Source of the DNA: JBBQFI01 sp038321775
GTDB lineage: Bacteria > Verrucomicrobiota > Verrucomicrobiia > Chthoniobacterales > UBA10450
Direction of reading: 5' to 3'
Length of the DNA: 64,000 bases
Assembly: GCA_038321775.1 (NCBI GenBank)
Contig: JBBQFI010000006.1
Location: 124,001-188,000 of the forward strand
The notes below the pieces were generated by a model. The model saw only the letters and a program-made list of their open reading frames with translations. It was not told where the DNA came from and ran no database searches. Below are positions 17,461 through 25,942 of the stretch, one piece after another. The position numbers and the translations under genes were made by a program. Numbering within the stretch: position 1 is the stretch's first letter; the number at the start of each line of letters is the position of its first letter.

Positions 17461-18493
17461 ATGGAAACTCCCCAGCTCCCTCCCGTGCCACCAATTACGC
17501 CTTTCACGGTCATCGATCCGCCCATTGCAGGGTTTTGGCGACGTGTGCTGGCGGCGCTCATCGATTCTACCCTTCTAGGAGTGTTTGGCTGGCTGCTCGG
17601 ACTCCTCTTTTCGCAACAGTTTATGCACATGGGCGGGTGGGGACGACTGGTGGGATTCGTTATTTCATTACTTTATTTTGCACCGCTCAACAGTCGCATC
17701 GGCGCGGGTCAGACTGTCGGTAAACGTGCGCTCAAAATCAGAGTCACTTCAGCAACAGGCCATACGCTTGGTGTCGCACGGTCCCTTGTCCGCTCGTGTG
17801 TATTATGTGTGCCCTTCTTCCTCAACGATGCTCCGATACCGCTTCAGTTTCTAAAGTCCCGGGAGTTGTATTTTCGGTAGTGATCTTTGGTCTGAGTCTC
17901 TCGATCATTTACCTGTTTGTGTTTAATCGACGAACAAGACAGTCGCTCCATGATTTGATCGTTGGATCGTATGTTGTGCGTGTCGGGTCGGAAAAGGATG
18001 AGAAGCCACAGATGTGGAAAGGACACTATGTGGTCATGGGAATAATTTTGCTGTTGGCGGCGGTCGCTCCGCTCGTATTGGGTCGGCTCGCCAAAGAGAC
18101 GACCTACGCCGAGCTACTATCGGCTTACGAAGCTATCTCGCAGGAACCGGAAGTTACGAAGGCACAGCTTTTCGCCGGACAGGCTTACTTTCTGGGATCC
18201 TAAACAAGGGAAGCGAACCTAATAGCGCCGTTAGTGCCGTCATTCAGTTGAACAGGTCGATCGAAAATAAGAATGCCGAAGCGGAGAAGTTGGCACGCAT
18301 TATTTTAAACCGCTACTCGGCGGCCGACTCGAGAGATTCGTTGAGTATCACGCTCGTGGAAGGCTACGATATCGGTATTGCGTCGACCTTCGTCAGCCGG
18401 GGATTTAGCTACTCGCCGGCAGAATGGCGCCAGCGGCTAGGTTTATCCGGCGAAAAGAATGCAGGACCAACGCCATCTCCTTCGCCAAAATAG
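17461..18493 (+). pseudogene. RDD-family membrane protein interrupted by two frameshifts
   Basis: From the ATG at 17461 the frame encodes a proline-rich start and the RDD signature GFWRRVLAALIDSTLLGVF with membrane segments, then stops at 17880 soon after a C-terminal LKSRELYF. The continuation is in another frame: VPGVVFSVVIFGLSLSIIYLF and FNRRTRQSLHDLIVGSYVV, the usual RDD ending, up to 18203. A third frame then carries the C-terminal region (NKGSEPNSAVSAVIQLNRSIENKNAEAEKL) to 18493. So one ~340-residue protein is split by indels near 17850-17880 and near 18190. Either the gene is decaying or the assembly has two single-base errors. Confidence 0.75.
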
Positions 18494-18647
18494 GGCGCGA
18501 ACTCTGAAAAACTGAGACGCTGAAGGGGATCGTTTGTTCAGAGAAACGAAGGGCGTCTAAAACTGCCTGCAAAACGTTTTCTTCATGATGAACGAAGAAA
18601 ACCATGTCAGCCGGCGGGTAATCGGATTGCAGAATATGGATAAATAA

Positions 18648-19310
18648 TTAACCGCCCGGGACGCTGTGGCCTTCTTCCTTCTTCTCTTTCGCCCACAGAT
18701 GAAATGTATAAGTGAAAACGACGTAGCCCATGACGCGATCGAGATGGTCGTTCGAGAAGTAGATGGCGGGATTCACCTGGAAATCCGGCGTGATGTTCCA
18801 AGTAACGCCGACGGTAAATGAATTCTCCCTGCCGCTCTGGAAATCGACCTGAGCGCGCCACTGCTTGTTGAAATCGTAGGCGTATCCAAGGATGGCTTCG
18901 TTTTTGTAACCGGCGTGAATGGCACCGACGATAAACTTGTTATGCTCGGTATAATATCCGGCTTCGACGAATGGTTGCGGATCGACCCCTTGCCGCGGCG
19001 ACCAGTTGGTGAACCCAATCGAGAGCAGGTAAGGTTCTTTGGCCAGAAGACCAATCTCGGTCGCGAAAATCTCCTCGTTAGGTTTGAACCCCTGGAAAAC
19101 GGCGACCTCCGCCCATTTCGTCAGGCCCAGTTCGGCTTGAAATTCGTAGGGGTTGGCGATGCGCTCATCCTGAAACTGCACGCTGAGCGATAAGTCACCC
19201 TCCGGTTCCAAATCCGGCGTGACGATCTGGCTTAAACCTTTCGTTGTCGCATCGACGCGCGGGACGATGAAGAGAAGGGCGACGCCAATGCAGACCGAAA
19301 AATATTTCAT
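18648..19310 (-). CDS. Predicted outer-membrane beta-barrel protein of unknown function
   Basis: Starting at the ATG of 19310, the 220 residues have a signal peptide (KYFSVCIGVALLFIVPRVDA) and alternating polar/hydrophobic strands: GDLSLSVQFQDERIANPYEFQAELGLTKWAEVAVFQGFKP, FVEAGYYTEHNKFIVGAIHAGYKNEAILGYAYDF, NSFTVGVTWNITPDFQVNPAIYF. This is a typical barrel pattern. I do not recognise a defined family. It is transcribed alone; the RDD remnant is convergent. The 154 bases downstream hold nothing clear. Confidence 0.68.
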   Translation of the reverse strand: MKYFSVCIGVALLFIVPRVDATTKGLSQIVTPDLEPEGDLSLSVQFQDERIANPYEFQAELGLTKWAEVAVFQGFKPNEEIFATEIGLLAKEPYLLSIGFTNWSPRQGVDPQPFVEAGYYTEHNKFIVGAIHAGYKNEAILGYAYDFNKQWRAQVDFQSGRENSFTVGVTWNITPDFQVNPAIYFSNDHLDRVMGYVVFTYTFHLWAKEKKEEGHSVPGG

Positions 19311-19380
19311 CTCAGGCAAGAGAGGCGGAGATCTAAGCAGCAATTGCAAATCGTGGAAAAAGCACAGATTGGACGAAACG

Positions 19381-22239
19381 TTAGGGCAGGCTTGTTCCGC
19401 TTCTCGATTTCACCAGAGCAACATCTCCGGAGTTGACCGATCCATTCGCGTTAAGATCCTCGCGGAAGTTTGCCGCCGTGACCGCTTGTCCGGATTGGCT
19501 TTTCGTCTGCGCCACGTCCCCGGAGTTGACCGAGCCATTTCCATTCGTGTCGCCAATAAGCATGCCCATCTGCGGCCCGATGACGTTGCCGTTGCGGCCG
19601 GCCGCATCGAGCACGTTATTCAAGTTGACGGTGATATACTGGCCGCTGCTCACATTCGTTAGGTTCACGGCGCACTGATTGGCGGTTAGGCCCACACCGA
19701 CATTAGGTCCAACCACGGGACTGCCGTTTACCGTCCCGGTTCCGCCGGCGGGATCGTGACTGGTGACGGTGGCACTAACTACGCTGCTCAGGTTGTCGGC
19801 GAAGGTAAAGACCAGCGTATAGTTGCCGGCGCCGAGTGAACCGCCGCTGCGAGGTTCAATACCGCGAGGGCCGTTGATCGAAAAATTGACGTCGAAGGTC
19901 CCGACACCGCCGCCGTGTGTCATGCGAGAGACGATACTCGTCAGGCGGTTGGCAACGTTAAACGGAAGGGCGGTAAAGGCGACGCAAGGTGCGTCGGCGG
20001 GGAAGTTAGAAACCCAGGCCTGAAATACTCCTGGTTGAGCGACCAACGCGGCGGTTACTGGTACAGTTAGTTGGGTGCTATTAATGAAAGTTACGGTGGG
20101 AAATGTTCCGTTCACAGAGACGAGCGAGTTTGGCGTAAAGCCCGTGCCGTTTAAGGTCAGGGTAAAGCCAGGACTTCCAGAAACTGCCGAAGATGGACTA
20201 AGACTGGTAAGGTTGAGCGGCGTCGCGACGGTGTTGTAGTCCGCGGTGACGAGAACTTCGTCGGTCACAGTAAGCATTTTGGGGTTCGCGGTTCCACTGA
20301 AGTCAAATCGCCATCCGGTAAAGAGCCATCCGGTATTGGGAGTTTCGGTAAAGGTGAGCACGGTGCCGCTGGGATAGAAGCCGTCAAAGGTGGGCGAAGA
20401 GGGATTTATGCCGATGGAACCGGCGCACGTTTCATTAACGTAGTCTGTGACGTAGAACTGCGGGGTGAGATTTGCGGTATAGGTGGTGTTTGTAGCTGGG
20501 AGAACAACGTTGTGGCTCGCAGTAACGGCACCATCGCTCCAGTTGTTGAAGGCATAGCGACTACCAAAGCTATACGGGTACTCGAGCGAATCGACGCTCA
20601 GGGTGTGGCTGCTGCCAGCAGTCCAGCCAGAATCGTAAAACGCAGAGAAGTTCTTGGGCGCATACGAAAAGCCGCCATCAGCATAGATATAGAGGTTAGA
20701 GCTGAAAGAATTCGGCGAGACGTTTACAGTGTAGACGGGATTGGGAGTGAACCTGACCGTAGTGTTAACGGTGAGACCCGTATCCGGAACGTAGTAAGTC
20801 TTGGGATTAGCACCAAGGCCACCGGGAAGCCAGAAGGGCGCGTTGTTGAAGTCGTAGAAGTTTTGTCCTGCGTTCGGCGTGGCGGTGAACGTGGCTTGCT
20901 GACGCGCGGTGTAAAAGACAAGTCCGGATCCAGGATAGCTTTGGGGCGCGGGTGATGGAGTGACGGTTCCTGTGCCTGCGGGAAAAACCGTGGTGGCGTA
21001 AGGGACCAGCTGGATGAAATTGGCCGAGTAAGTCGTTACCGCAGGAGATAAAGCGGGAGTAACAAGGTTACCGTTCCCGGGCAGAATAGTGATGCTATGG
21101 GAGGCGGCGGTGGAATCGTTCCAGCGTCCATAGGTATGATAGAAGGTAGTGGGAACGTTACTGTTGACGATGTTTCCCGCCTGGCTCTGCACACCGGAGG
21201 GAATGTCGAGCATATGGGTGGAATTCAACGCCCAGTTAAAAACCTGTGGCGTTGTAATGGTAGAGCCGTCGACGATGACGTGAAGTCCCGGAGGATTGCT
21301 GGTCACAGTAACGGCAGTAGGGGCATCGCCATAAAGCCGCCGGACGCCGTCGATGTCTGCAGCGGTGTAGCCTGCAGGGTTCGAAAGCGGGATTCCGGAG
21401 GGAATGGACTCAATAACCGGTGCGCCATTGCGGGAGAAGGAGAAAGCCGGGTATTCCATGATCGACGCGTAGTCGAATAAGGTGTTCTGCTGCGAATTGT
21501 CGTAGATTTGATCGTAGTTGTAAAAGGAACCTTTGATCACATTGCCGTAGTTAACCGCGATGTAGGTGTTACGGTCGGGACGCGTTTGCTCATGCCAGAG
21601 GCCGACAGTGTGTCCCATCTCGTGCAGAATCGTGGTGATGGTGCAAGGGTTGATCGATCCGCCTGAGCCTCCGACTTGTTGTTCTCCGCCGGCGCGGCCG
21701 ATGGTGGCTTCACATTGGGCGCTGTTGTCGTTAGGATCAAAGTTAAAGTTGACGTAGTCGGTCTCAGTCGTGCGCGCGACGAATTTGATGTTGGAAAAGC
21801 TGCTATTGAATTGGGCGATGGCGCTATTCAGATTAGAAAGGTCGCCGGAGCCGGCGGTGATGATGTAGGGAATCTTGTATTGGTTACCTACTCGAGGCCA
21901 TAGGTATTGGTTATAGGCGATGCTGAAGGAGTTGACGCCGATGGACGAATGCGAGTGTTCAGGATCGACTTTATCGAGGATGATATCACCTTGGAAAATG
22001 GCCTTACCGTTTTTAACGACATAGGTCACGGGGAGGTTGCGGTAAACGCCCTGGCGGATTTGCGGTTCGGGGGCAGAATCACGTGAATATTTTCCCCGTG
22101 AGCGTGCGACGCCGCTTGATGGATTCGCGGAGACACTGAGTACTGCCAGCCCCACGCCCGCCAGGCAAAGTGTGAAAGCCACTAAGAAGAGCGGCTTGAA
22201 GAATCCGAATGAAGGGCGGGAATCTTTTTTCAAGATCAT
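19381..22239 (-). CDS. Secreted astacin-like zinc metalloprotease with IPT/TIG and dockerin-like repeats
   Basis: The 952 residues are modular. A signal anchor lies near residues 15-35. The catalytic domain has the zinc motif HEMGHTVGLWHEQTRPDR (around residues 205-222, the extended HExxHxxGxxH of M12A astacins) and a Met-turn SIMEYPAFSF. Repeated Ig-like/bacterial surface modules follow, with phrases such as GNGNLVTPALSP and FTPNPVYTVNVSPN. An IPT/TIG domain (LTSLSPSSAVSGSPGFTLTLNG) comes next. The C terminus has two dockerin-like calcium loops, DTNGNGSVNSGDV and DLNANGSVNSGDV, each with a helix. No LPxTG or PEP-CTERM sorting signal is seen. The enzyme is probably extracellular and may attach through the dockerin-like part. 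Confidence 0.88.
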   Translation of the reverse strand: MILKKDSRPSFGFFKPLFLVAFTLCLAGVGLAVLSVSANPSSGVARSRGKYSRDSAPEPQIRQGVYRNLPVTYVVKNGKAIFQGDIILDKVDPEHSHSSIGVNSFSIAYNQYLWPRVGNQYKIPYIITAGSGDLSNLNSAIAQFNSSFSNIKFVARTTETDYVNFNFDPNDNSAQCEATIGRAGGEQQVGGSGGSINPCTITTILHEMGHTVGLWHEQTRPDRNTYIAVNYGNVIKGSFYNYDQIYDNSQQNTLFDYASIMEYPAFSFSRNGAPVIESIPSGIPLSNPAGYTAADIDGVRRLYGDAPTAVTVTSNPPGLHVIVDGSTITTPQVFNWALNSTHMLDIPSGVQSQAGNIVNSNVPTTFYHTYGRWNDSTAASHSITILPGNGNLVTPALSPAVTTYSANFIQLVPYATTVFPAGTGTVTPSPAPQSYPGSGLVFYTARQQATFTATPNAGQNFYDFNNAPFWLPGGLGANPKTYYVPDTGLTVNTTVRFTPNPVYTVNVSPNSFSSNLYIYADGGFSYAPKNFSAFYDSGWTAGSSHTLSVDSLEYPYSFGSRYAFNNWSDGAVTASHNVVLPATNTTYTANLTPQFYVTDYVNETCAGSIGINPSSPTFDGFYPSGTVLTFTETPNTGWLFTGWRFDFSGTANPKMLTVTDEVLVTADYNTVATPLNLTSLSPSSAVSGSPGFTLTLNGTGFTPNSLVSVNGTFPTVTFINSTQLTVPVTAALVAQPGVFQAWVSNFPADAPCVAFTALPFNVANRLTSIVSRMTHGGGVGTFDVNFSINGPRGIEPRSGGSLGAGNYTLVFTFADNLSSVVSATVTSHDPAGGTGTVNGSPVVGPNVGVGLTANQCAVNLTNVSSGQYITVNLNNVLDAAGRNGNVIGPQMGMLIGDTNGNGSVNSGDVAQTKSQSGQAVTAANFREDLNANGSVNSGDVALVKSRSGTSLP

Positions 22240-22361
22240 TGTCCTTTCTGCCGACGTTCACACGGCACAAGGGAGGACGAGAAGGTTAATCAGCGGCCCG
22301 GAACGCTGTCACGCTTTTTCTATCGTGCGGAACGGCGTCAGAACCTTAGCCTTCGCCACGG

Positions 22362-22949
22362 CTAGGCCGGCCAGAAAGGGATGAGCATGGGAACGCGCCT
22401 TCGATAGGAATCGTAGGTTTCAGTGCCGAGCTCCTCGCGGAGGAAGCGTTCCTCAAGGCGAGCTTTTATCCAGAAGCCCAAGGTTGCGAGAAGGACGCCG
22501 GCGATTGCGAACACCGTGCCTTTGAGAATAGCGACGGCCAGCGCTGCCAAAATGATACCGGTGTAAATGGGATGCCGTACGATGCCATAAGGCCCGGTAT
22601 CGATGATGGTATGATCGGCTTTGCGCGTGACAAAGGCGGACCAGAGTTTTCCAAGATGAAGTCGCGCCCACCAGGCGAAGCCAAAGCCAATCAGACAAAG
22701 ACCCACCATCCCCCACCCTGCGCCGGTCGGCAGAGTCCAGAAACGCAACGGATCGTGAGATCGGCGAGTGTTAATCCCGAAGAGCAGGACGAAGCCGACG
22801 AGCGTAATCAAACGATAAGGGAGCTGTTGCACCATGCTCACACGCGAGGCGGTACGACTAGACCAGTTCGCCGCCAGCCACCAGGAGATGAACCATGTAA
22901 TCCAAAGCAGGTAACAGGCGCTTTCGGGATCAGTGCCGAATGTTTTCAT
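22362..22949 (-). CDS. Isoprenylcysteine methyltransferase-like (ICMT/NnrU-type) membrane protein
   Basis: The 195 residues have several membrane helices and the typical C-terminal signature YGIVRHPIYTGIILAALAVAI, followed by FWIKARLEERFLREELGTETYDSYRRRVPMLIPF. This RHPxYxG...EExxL pattern binds S-adenosylmethionine in the membrane-bound methyltransferases. The substrate is unknown; bacterial members rarely act on prenylated cysteine. The gene is flanked by the protease upstream and a small secreted protein on the same strand, with spacers of about 100 bases. Confidence 0.88.
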   Translation of the reverse strand: MKTFGTDPESACYLLWITWFISWWLAANWSSRTASRVSMVQQLPYRLITLVGFVLLFGINTRRSHDPLRFWTLPTGAGWGMVGLCLIGFGFAWWARLHLGKLWSAFVTRKADHTIIDTGPYGIVRHPIYTGIILAALAVAILKGTVFAIAGVLLATLGFWIKARLEERFLREELGTETYDSYRRRVPMLIPFWPA

Positions 22950-23049
22950 AAATCGAGACGAGCCATTGAAAACTACATTACCGGGAGCGTACGCGAAACG
23001 CGCCGAGATTGCTCTCGGCGCGAAGCTTTGATTTCGTTGAAACTAATGG

Positions 23050-23364
23050 TTAGGCGTGAGTTTTATCTTTGTCGCCTTTGCATTCGGCTTTGAACTTCGC
23101 GAACTGTTCGGGGGTCAGAATGCCTTTGGCTTCTTTCATGTAGGCCTTCTCGCTCTCTTTCGAGCAACCGGCTTTGTGATGTTCGGCCATCGCGGTGTCC
23201 ATCTTTATCTTCTGGTCGGCCGTTAGGTCGAGATTGGCTGTCGAAACCTCACACGCCATCTTCACTTCGTTTCCGGCTTTCTTTGTGCAGTTGCCATGCT
23301 CGCCCGCGAACATCGTGCCTGCCGCAAAGAGTCCTGCTGCTACCAACGCAATGAATTTAGTCAT
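23050..23364 (-). CDS. Small periplasmic Spy/CpxP-like protein
   Basis: From the ATG at 23364 the 104 residues begin with a signal peptide (FIALVAAGLFAAGTMFAGE). The mature part has a cysteine pair and a helical stretch LTADQKIKMDTAMAEHHKAGC followed by LTPEQFAKFKAECKGD. The LTxxQ and LTPEQ phrases resemble the LTXXQ motif family (Spy/CpxP), periplasmic chaperone-like stress proteins. The match is weak, so this is a family-like call only. A longer frame from 23421 would add residues upstream of the signal peptide and overlap the gluconokinase end. Confidence 0.6.
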   Translation of the reverse strand: MTKFIALVAAGLFAAGTMFAGEHGNCTKKAGNEVKMACEVSTANLDLTADQKIKMDTAMAEHHKAGCSKESEKAYMKEAKGILTPEQFAKFKAECKGDKDKTHA

Positions 23365-23413
23365 AGTGCAACGTAGACGCTCGCACTGGCATTGTCGTTC
23401 AAAAATCACTGTA

Positions 23414-23914
23414 CTACGCACGGTTCAAGGGCAGCCTTTTCTTGATCTCATCGACCAACTCGCGCTGACTTGGGCCAAGGTCGATTGCGATGACAGCCTC
23501 CGTAGCTTCCGGTTCCTCCAGCGTGTCGAACTGACTTTGCAACAACTCCGGATTCATGAAATGTCCCTGCCTTTGCCGAAGTTGATCGGCGATCAGCTTG
23601 TAGCTACCGCGCAGATAAACGAACCGTACCTCTTCGTTTACGCGCAGATGGTCTCGATATGATTTCTTGAGCGCGGAACAGGTGAGGATCGCATTCTTTT
23701 TTGCGGCCAGGCATCGCTCGATCAGCCCGCGTAGACTTTCGAGCCAGGGCTGCCGGTCCTGATCGGTCAACGGGGTGCCGGCGCTCATCTTGTCGAAGTT
23801 CGCCTGAGAATGGAAATCGTCGCCCTCGTAAAATTTCCAGCCGAGATCATCGGCCAACAGTTGACCGAGCGTTGTTTTTCCCGCGCCCGAAACGCCGAAC
23901 AAAATTACAATCAC
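23414..23914 (-). CDS. gntK: Gluconokinase
   Basis: The protein of 166 residues starts at a GTG and is the normal size for GntK-type kinases (about 165-175). It has the P-loop GVSGAGKTTLG, the substrate region FYEGDDFHSQANFDKMSAGTPLTDQDRQPWL, and the conserved CSALKKSYRDHLR. It phosphorylates D-gluconate to 6-phosphogluconate, feeding the pentose-phosphate or Entner-Doudoroff route. No gluconate permease is adjacent, so uptake must be encoded elsewhere. It precedes the small secreted protein on the same strand. Confidence 0.93.
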   Translation of the reverse strand: MIVILFGVSGAGKTTLGQLLADDLGWKFYEGDDFHSQANFDKMSAGTPLTDQDRQPWLESLRGLIERCLAAKKNAILTCSALKKSYRDHLRVNEEVRFVYLRGSYKLIADQLRQRQGHFMNPELLQSQFDTLEEPEATEAVIAIDLGPSQRELVDEIKKRLPLNRA

Positions 23915-23990
23915 AGAGGAAAGAATGTGAGACGGTCTTCGACCGACAACTAGAAACGGAGCGCGTCAGTCTGGACGAAGAATGGAAGGA

Positions 23991-24305
23991 TCATTCCAAA
24001 GGCAAACCCGATTCATCAGCTCGCTCTTGCAAGCTATCTTTTCGTACTTTTTCGTCGGATGAATGTTTGCCAACTCTCTTTTCCCCATTGGATAAATACC
24101 GCGTGTAGTCTTGAACGACGCTATTCGGAATGCCAACTCGGGCCACGATCAGCAGTCCATCCTTTGTTGAGAACATGTCTCCCCATCCGGACGGGAAAAA
24201 ATTGGTGATGGCACAATCCAAAACATCTTTCGTCAGCGGAGGTTCAGTCCGAAATGCGGTGTGTGTGTCGTCACAATGCGCTCCAAACATTTTTGTGATT
24301 TGCAT
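23991..24305 (-). CDS. Hypothetical protein
   Basis: A frame of 104 codons starts at the ATG of 24305. The composition is mixed and globular-looking (AITNFFPSGWGDMFSTKDGLLIVARVGIPNSVV, with a cysteine-containing N terminus HCDDTHTAF). There is no signal peptide or membrane segment, and I recognise no family. It sits between gluconokinase and a divergent secreted protein. Real coding is plausible because the opposite-strand frame is shorter and low in sense. Confidence 0.4.
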   Translation of the reverse strand: MQITKMFGAHCDDTHTAFRTEPPLTKDVLDCAITNFFPSGWGDMFSTKDGLLIVARVGIPNSVVQDYTRYLSNGEKRVGKHSSDEKVRKDSLQERADESGLPLE

Positions 24306-24543
24306 AATGTTCTATTTATCAGAAGCGAGATCGGCGCGTCGATGGCGATCGGCGCAAGAATGATGATCTGCGGCGCAACCGTTCCCAGCGAAGTTGCTCG
24401 TGCTTTGGACCGTTCGGCGGTTTGATTGAGATGGCACTCACGGGCGCAATCGTTGGCGCGATTTACGGTTCTGGCAAAACACAGGCGTAGCGATCATGAA
24501 AAATTTCACTGGCGCTCGTGGTCTTTCGGTTGTGCATTCTCCT

Positions 24544-25053
24544 ATGACCAAATGGGCGCTCTTCGCGGTGGCGGGTTTTCTTGGTTGTTCTTTTTCGTTG
24601 TCGGCGCAGAATGTGGACCTTCTCGCGTTTCAACCGAGCCAGAACGGAGCGAATAGTCGCGCCGTTTCGTTAAGCACCTTGAATGGCGCGTCCTATGGTT
24701 ACCCGGCGGTGACGCTTTTGGATGGGCGTCGTCTGTCTTTGACGAACAGTTACGCATGGATTGAACCGACGCCTGAGGCTCTTCCGACTGTGACCGCGGA
24801 GGAACCGCGGCGCGTGCACACGATTGCAACGACAATCCGCGAGCCCGATAGCAAAGTGGTGACAGAGCAGCACAATCTTTTCGATTATGTGCACGGAGAG
24901 GTGACCGTGTTGTACGGGCAATCAGTCGGCGGCGGCAAATTTCGTCGCGACGTCGAACGGGGATCTGTTTTCGGCGTGATGGGAAACGATAGGACGCAGA
25001 TCAGCGTGGGTGCATTCTACGACCGATCGAACAGCCGGTTTCCGCGCTATTAG
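24544..25053 (+). CDS. Secreted protein of unknown function
   Basis: The ATG at 24544 gives about 169 residues with a signal peptide (KWALFAVAGFLGCSFSLSAQ). The frame extends 16 codons further to an ATG at 24496. The mature part is strand-rich with VTLLDGRRLSLTNSYAWIEPTPEALPTV and the ending NDRTQISVGAFYDRSNSRFPRY. I recognise no family. Upstream, 24306-24543 holds a frame ending MALTGAIVGAIYGSGKTQA (stop near 24490), which looks like the glycine-rich tail of a lost gene. Nothing else is seen there. Confidence 0.55.
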   Translation: MTKWALFAVAGFLGCSFSLSAQNVDLLAFQPSQNGANSRAVSLSTLNGASYGYPAVTLLDGRRLSLTNSYAWIEPTPEALPTVTAEEPRRVHTIATTIREPDSKVVTEQHNLFDYVHGEVTVLYGQSVGGGKFRRDVERGSVFGVMGNDRTQISVGAFYDRSNSRFPRY

Positions 25054-25186
25054 CTTTGCTGCGAAACAACGCAGTTACTCATTCACGTGGTAGAACCACG
25101 ATCTCCTCGGATCTGTCACGCTCTCGCCGCCCATTCCTTGAAACGGACCCTTTCCATTTCGACCGCTCCAAACTAGCGTCCACGCC

Positions 25187-25936
25187 ATGCCCCTGAAGAT
25201 CGACCTCCATTCGCATACGTTTTTTTCGGGCGATGGAGTTTCGAGTCCCGAACAGAACATCGCCGCCGCGCGCGAAAAAGGACTCAACGGTTTCGCTATT
25301 ACCGATCACAACACTTGCGAAGCGATTACTTATCTCCTCGACAAGGGATTGATGCGCGAGGATGGAACACCGGTCGACGATTTCCTCATTATCCCCGGCG
25401 TCGAAGTGACCACGGCCGAAGGCCACCTGCTTTGTATCGGCGCAACGTTGCCGACACCTGCAAAACTAAAAGGCAGACCGGCGCGCGAAGTTTGTGAATT
25501 GATTCACGAACGCGGCGGCCTCGCCATCCCGCCGCATCCATACGATTTGTTCCGCGCCGGTATTCGCTTCAATACTTTGGAAACTTTGCCGGTCGATGCG
25601 ATCGAAGTTTTCAACGCCGCCACCACTTTGCGCCGTTACAATCGTTACGCTTTCAAATACGCGCAGCAACGCAAATTGCCGATGACTGCGGCAAGCGACG
25701 CACATCATTACGCCGCCGTTGGAACCGCCTATACGATTTTGCACACCGACGATTTTTCGGTAAAGGGAATCCTCGAACAGATCGTTAGGGGAACGGAGCT
25801 CAACCAGCATTACATGACGCCCAAGGACAGTCTGCGTAAAACCTGGAACAACTGGATGCGATTGCGCCGTCGCAAAGAATTGCCTGCTGCGATCGCAAAG
25901 TTCGAGGAGAACAGCGGAGACGGGAAAGAACTTTGA
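25187..25936 (+). CDS. PHP-domain metal-dependent phosphoesterase
   Basis: The 249 residues show the PHP pattern: IDLHSHTFFSGDG at the N terminus, ITDHNT, PGVEVTTAEGHLLCIG, IPPHPYDLFR, and SDAHHYAAVGTAYT. These provide the histidines and aspartates of a trinuclear metal centre. The family hydrolyses phosphoesters, for example histidinol phosphate or, in YciV-type proteins, small RNA/nucleotide phosphates. The substrate is uncertain. The stop is 7 bases from the convergent DUF255 gene end, so the two transcripts meet. Confidence 0.9.
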   Translation: MPLKIDLHSHTFFSGDGVSSPEQNIAAAREKGLNGFAITDHNTCEAITYLLDKGLMREDGTPVDDFLIIPGVEVTTAEGHLLCIGATLPTPAKLKGRPAREVCELIHERGGLAIPPHPYDLFRAGIRFNTLETLPVDAIEVFNAATTLRRYNRYAFKYAQQRKLPMTAASDAHHYAAVGTAYTILHTDDFSVKGILEQIVRGTELNQHYMTPKDSLRKTWNNWMRLRRRKELPAAIAKFEENSGDGKEL

Positions 25937-25942
25937 TCTCGA

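Noticed and set aside
24306..24543. Glycine-rich frame ending MALTGAIVGAIYGSGKTQA as a gene
   Set aside because: No start codon or domain could be assigned upstream. It is noted only as a possible gene tail in the entry for 24544-25053.
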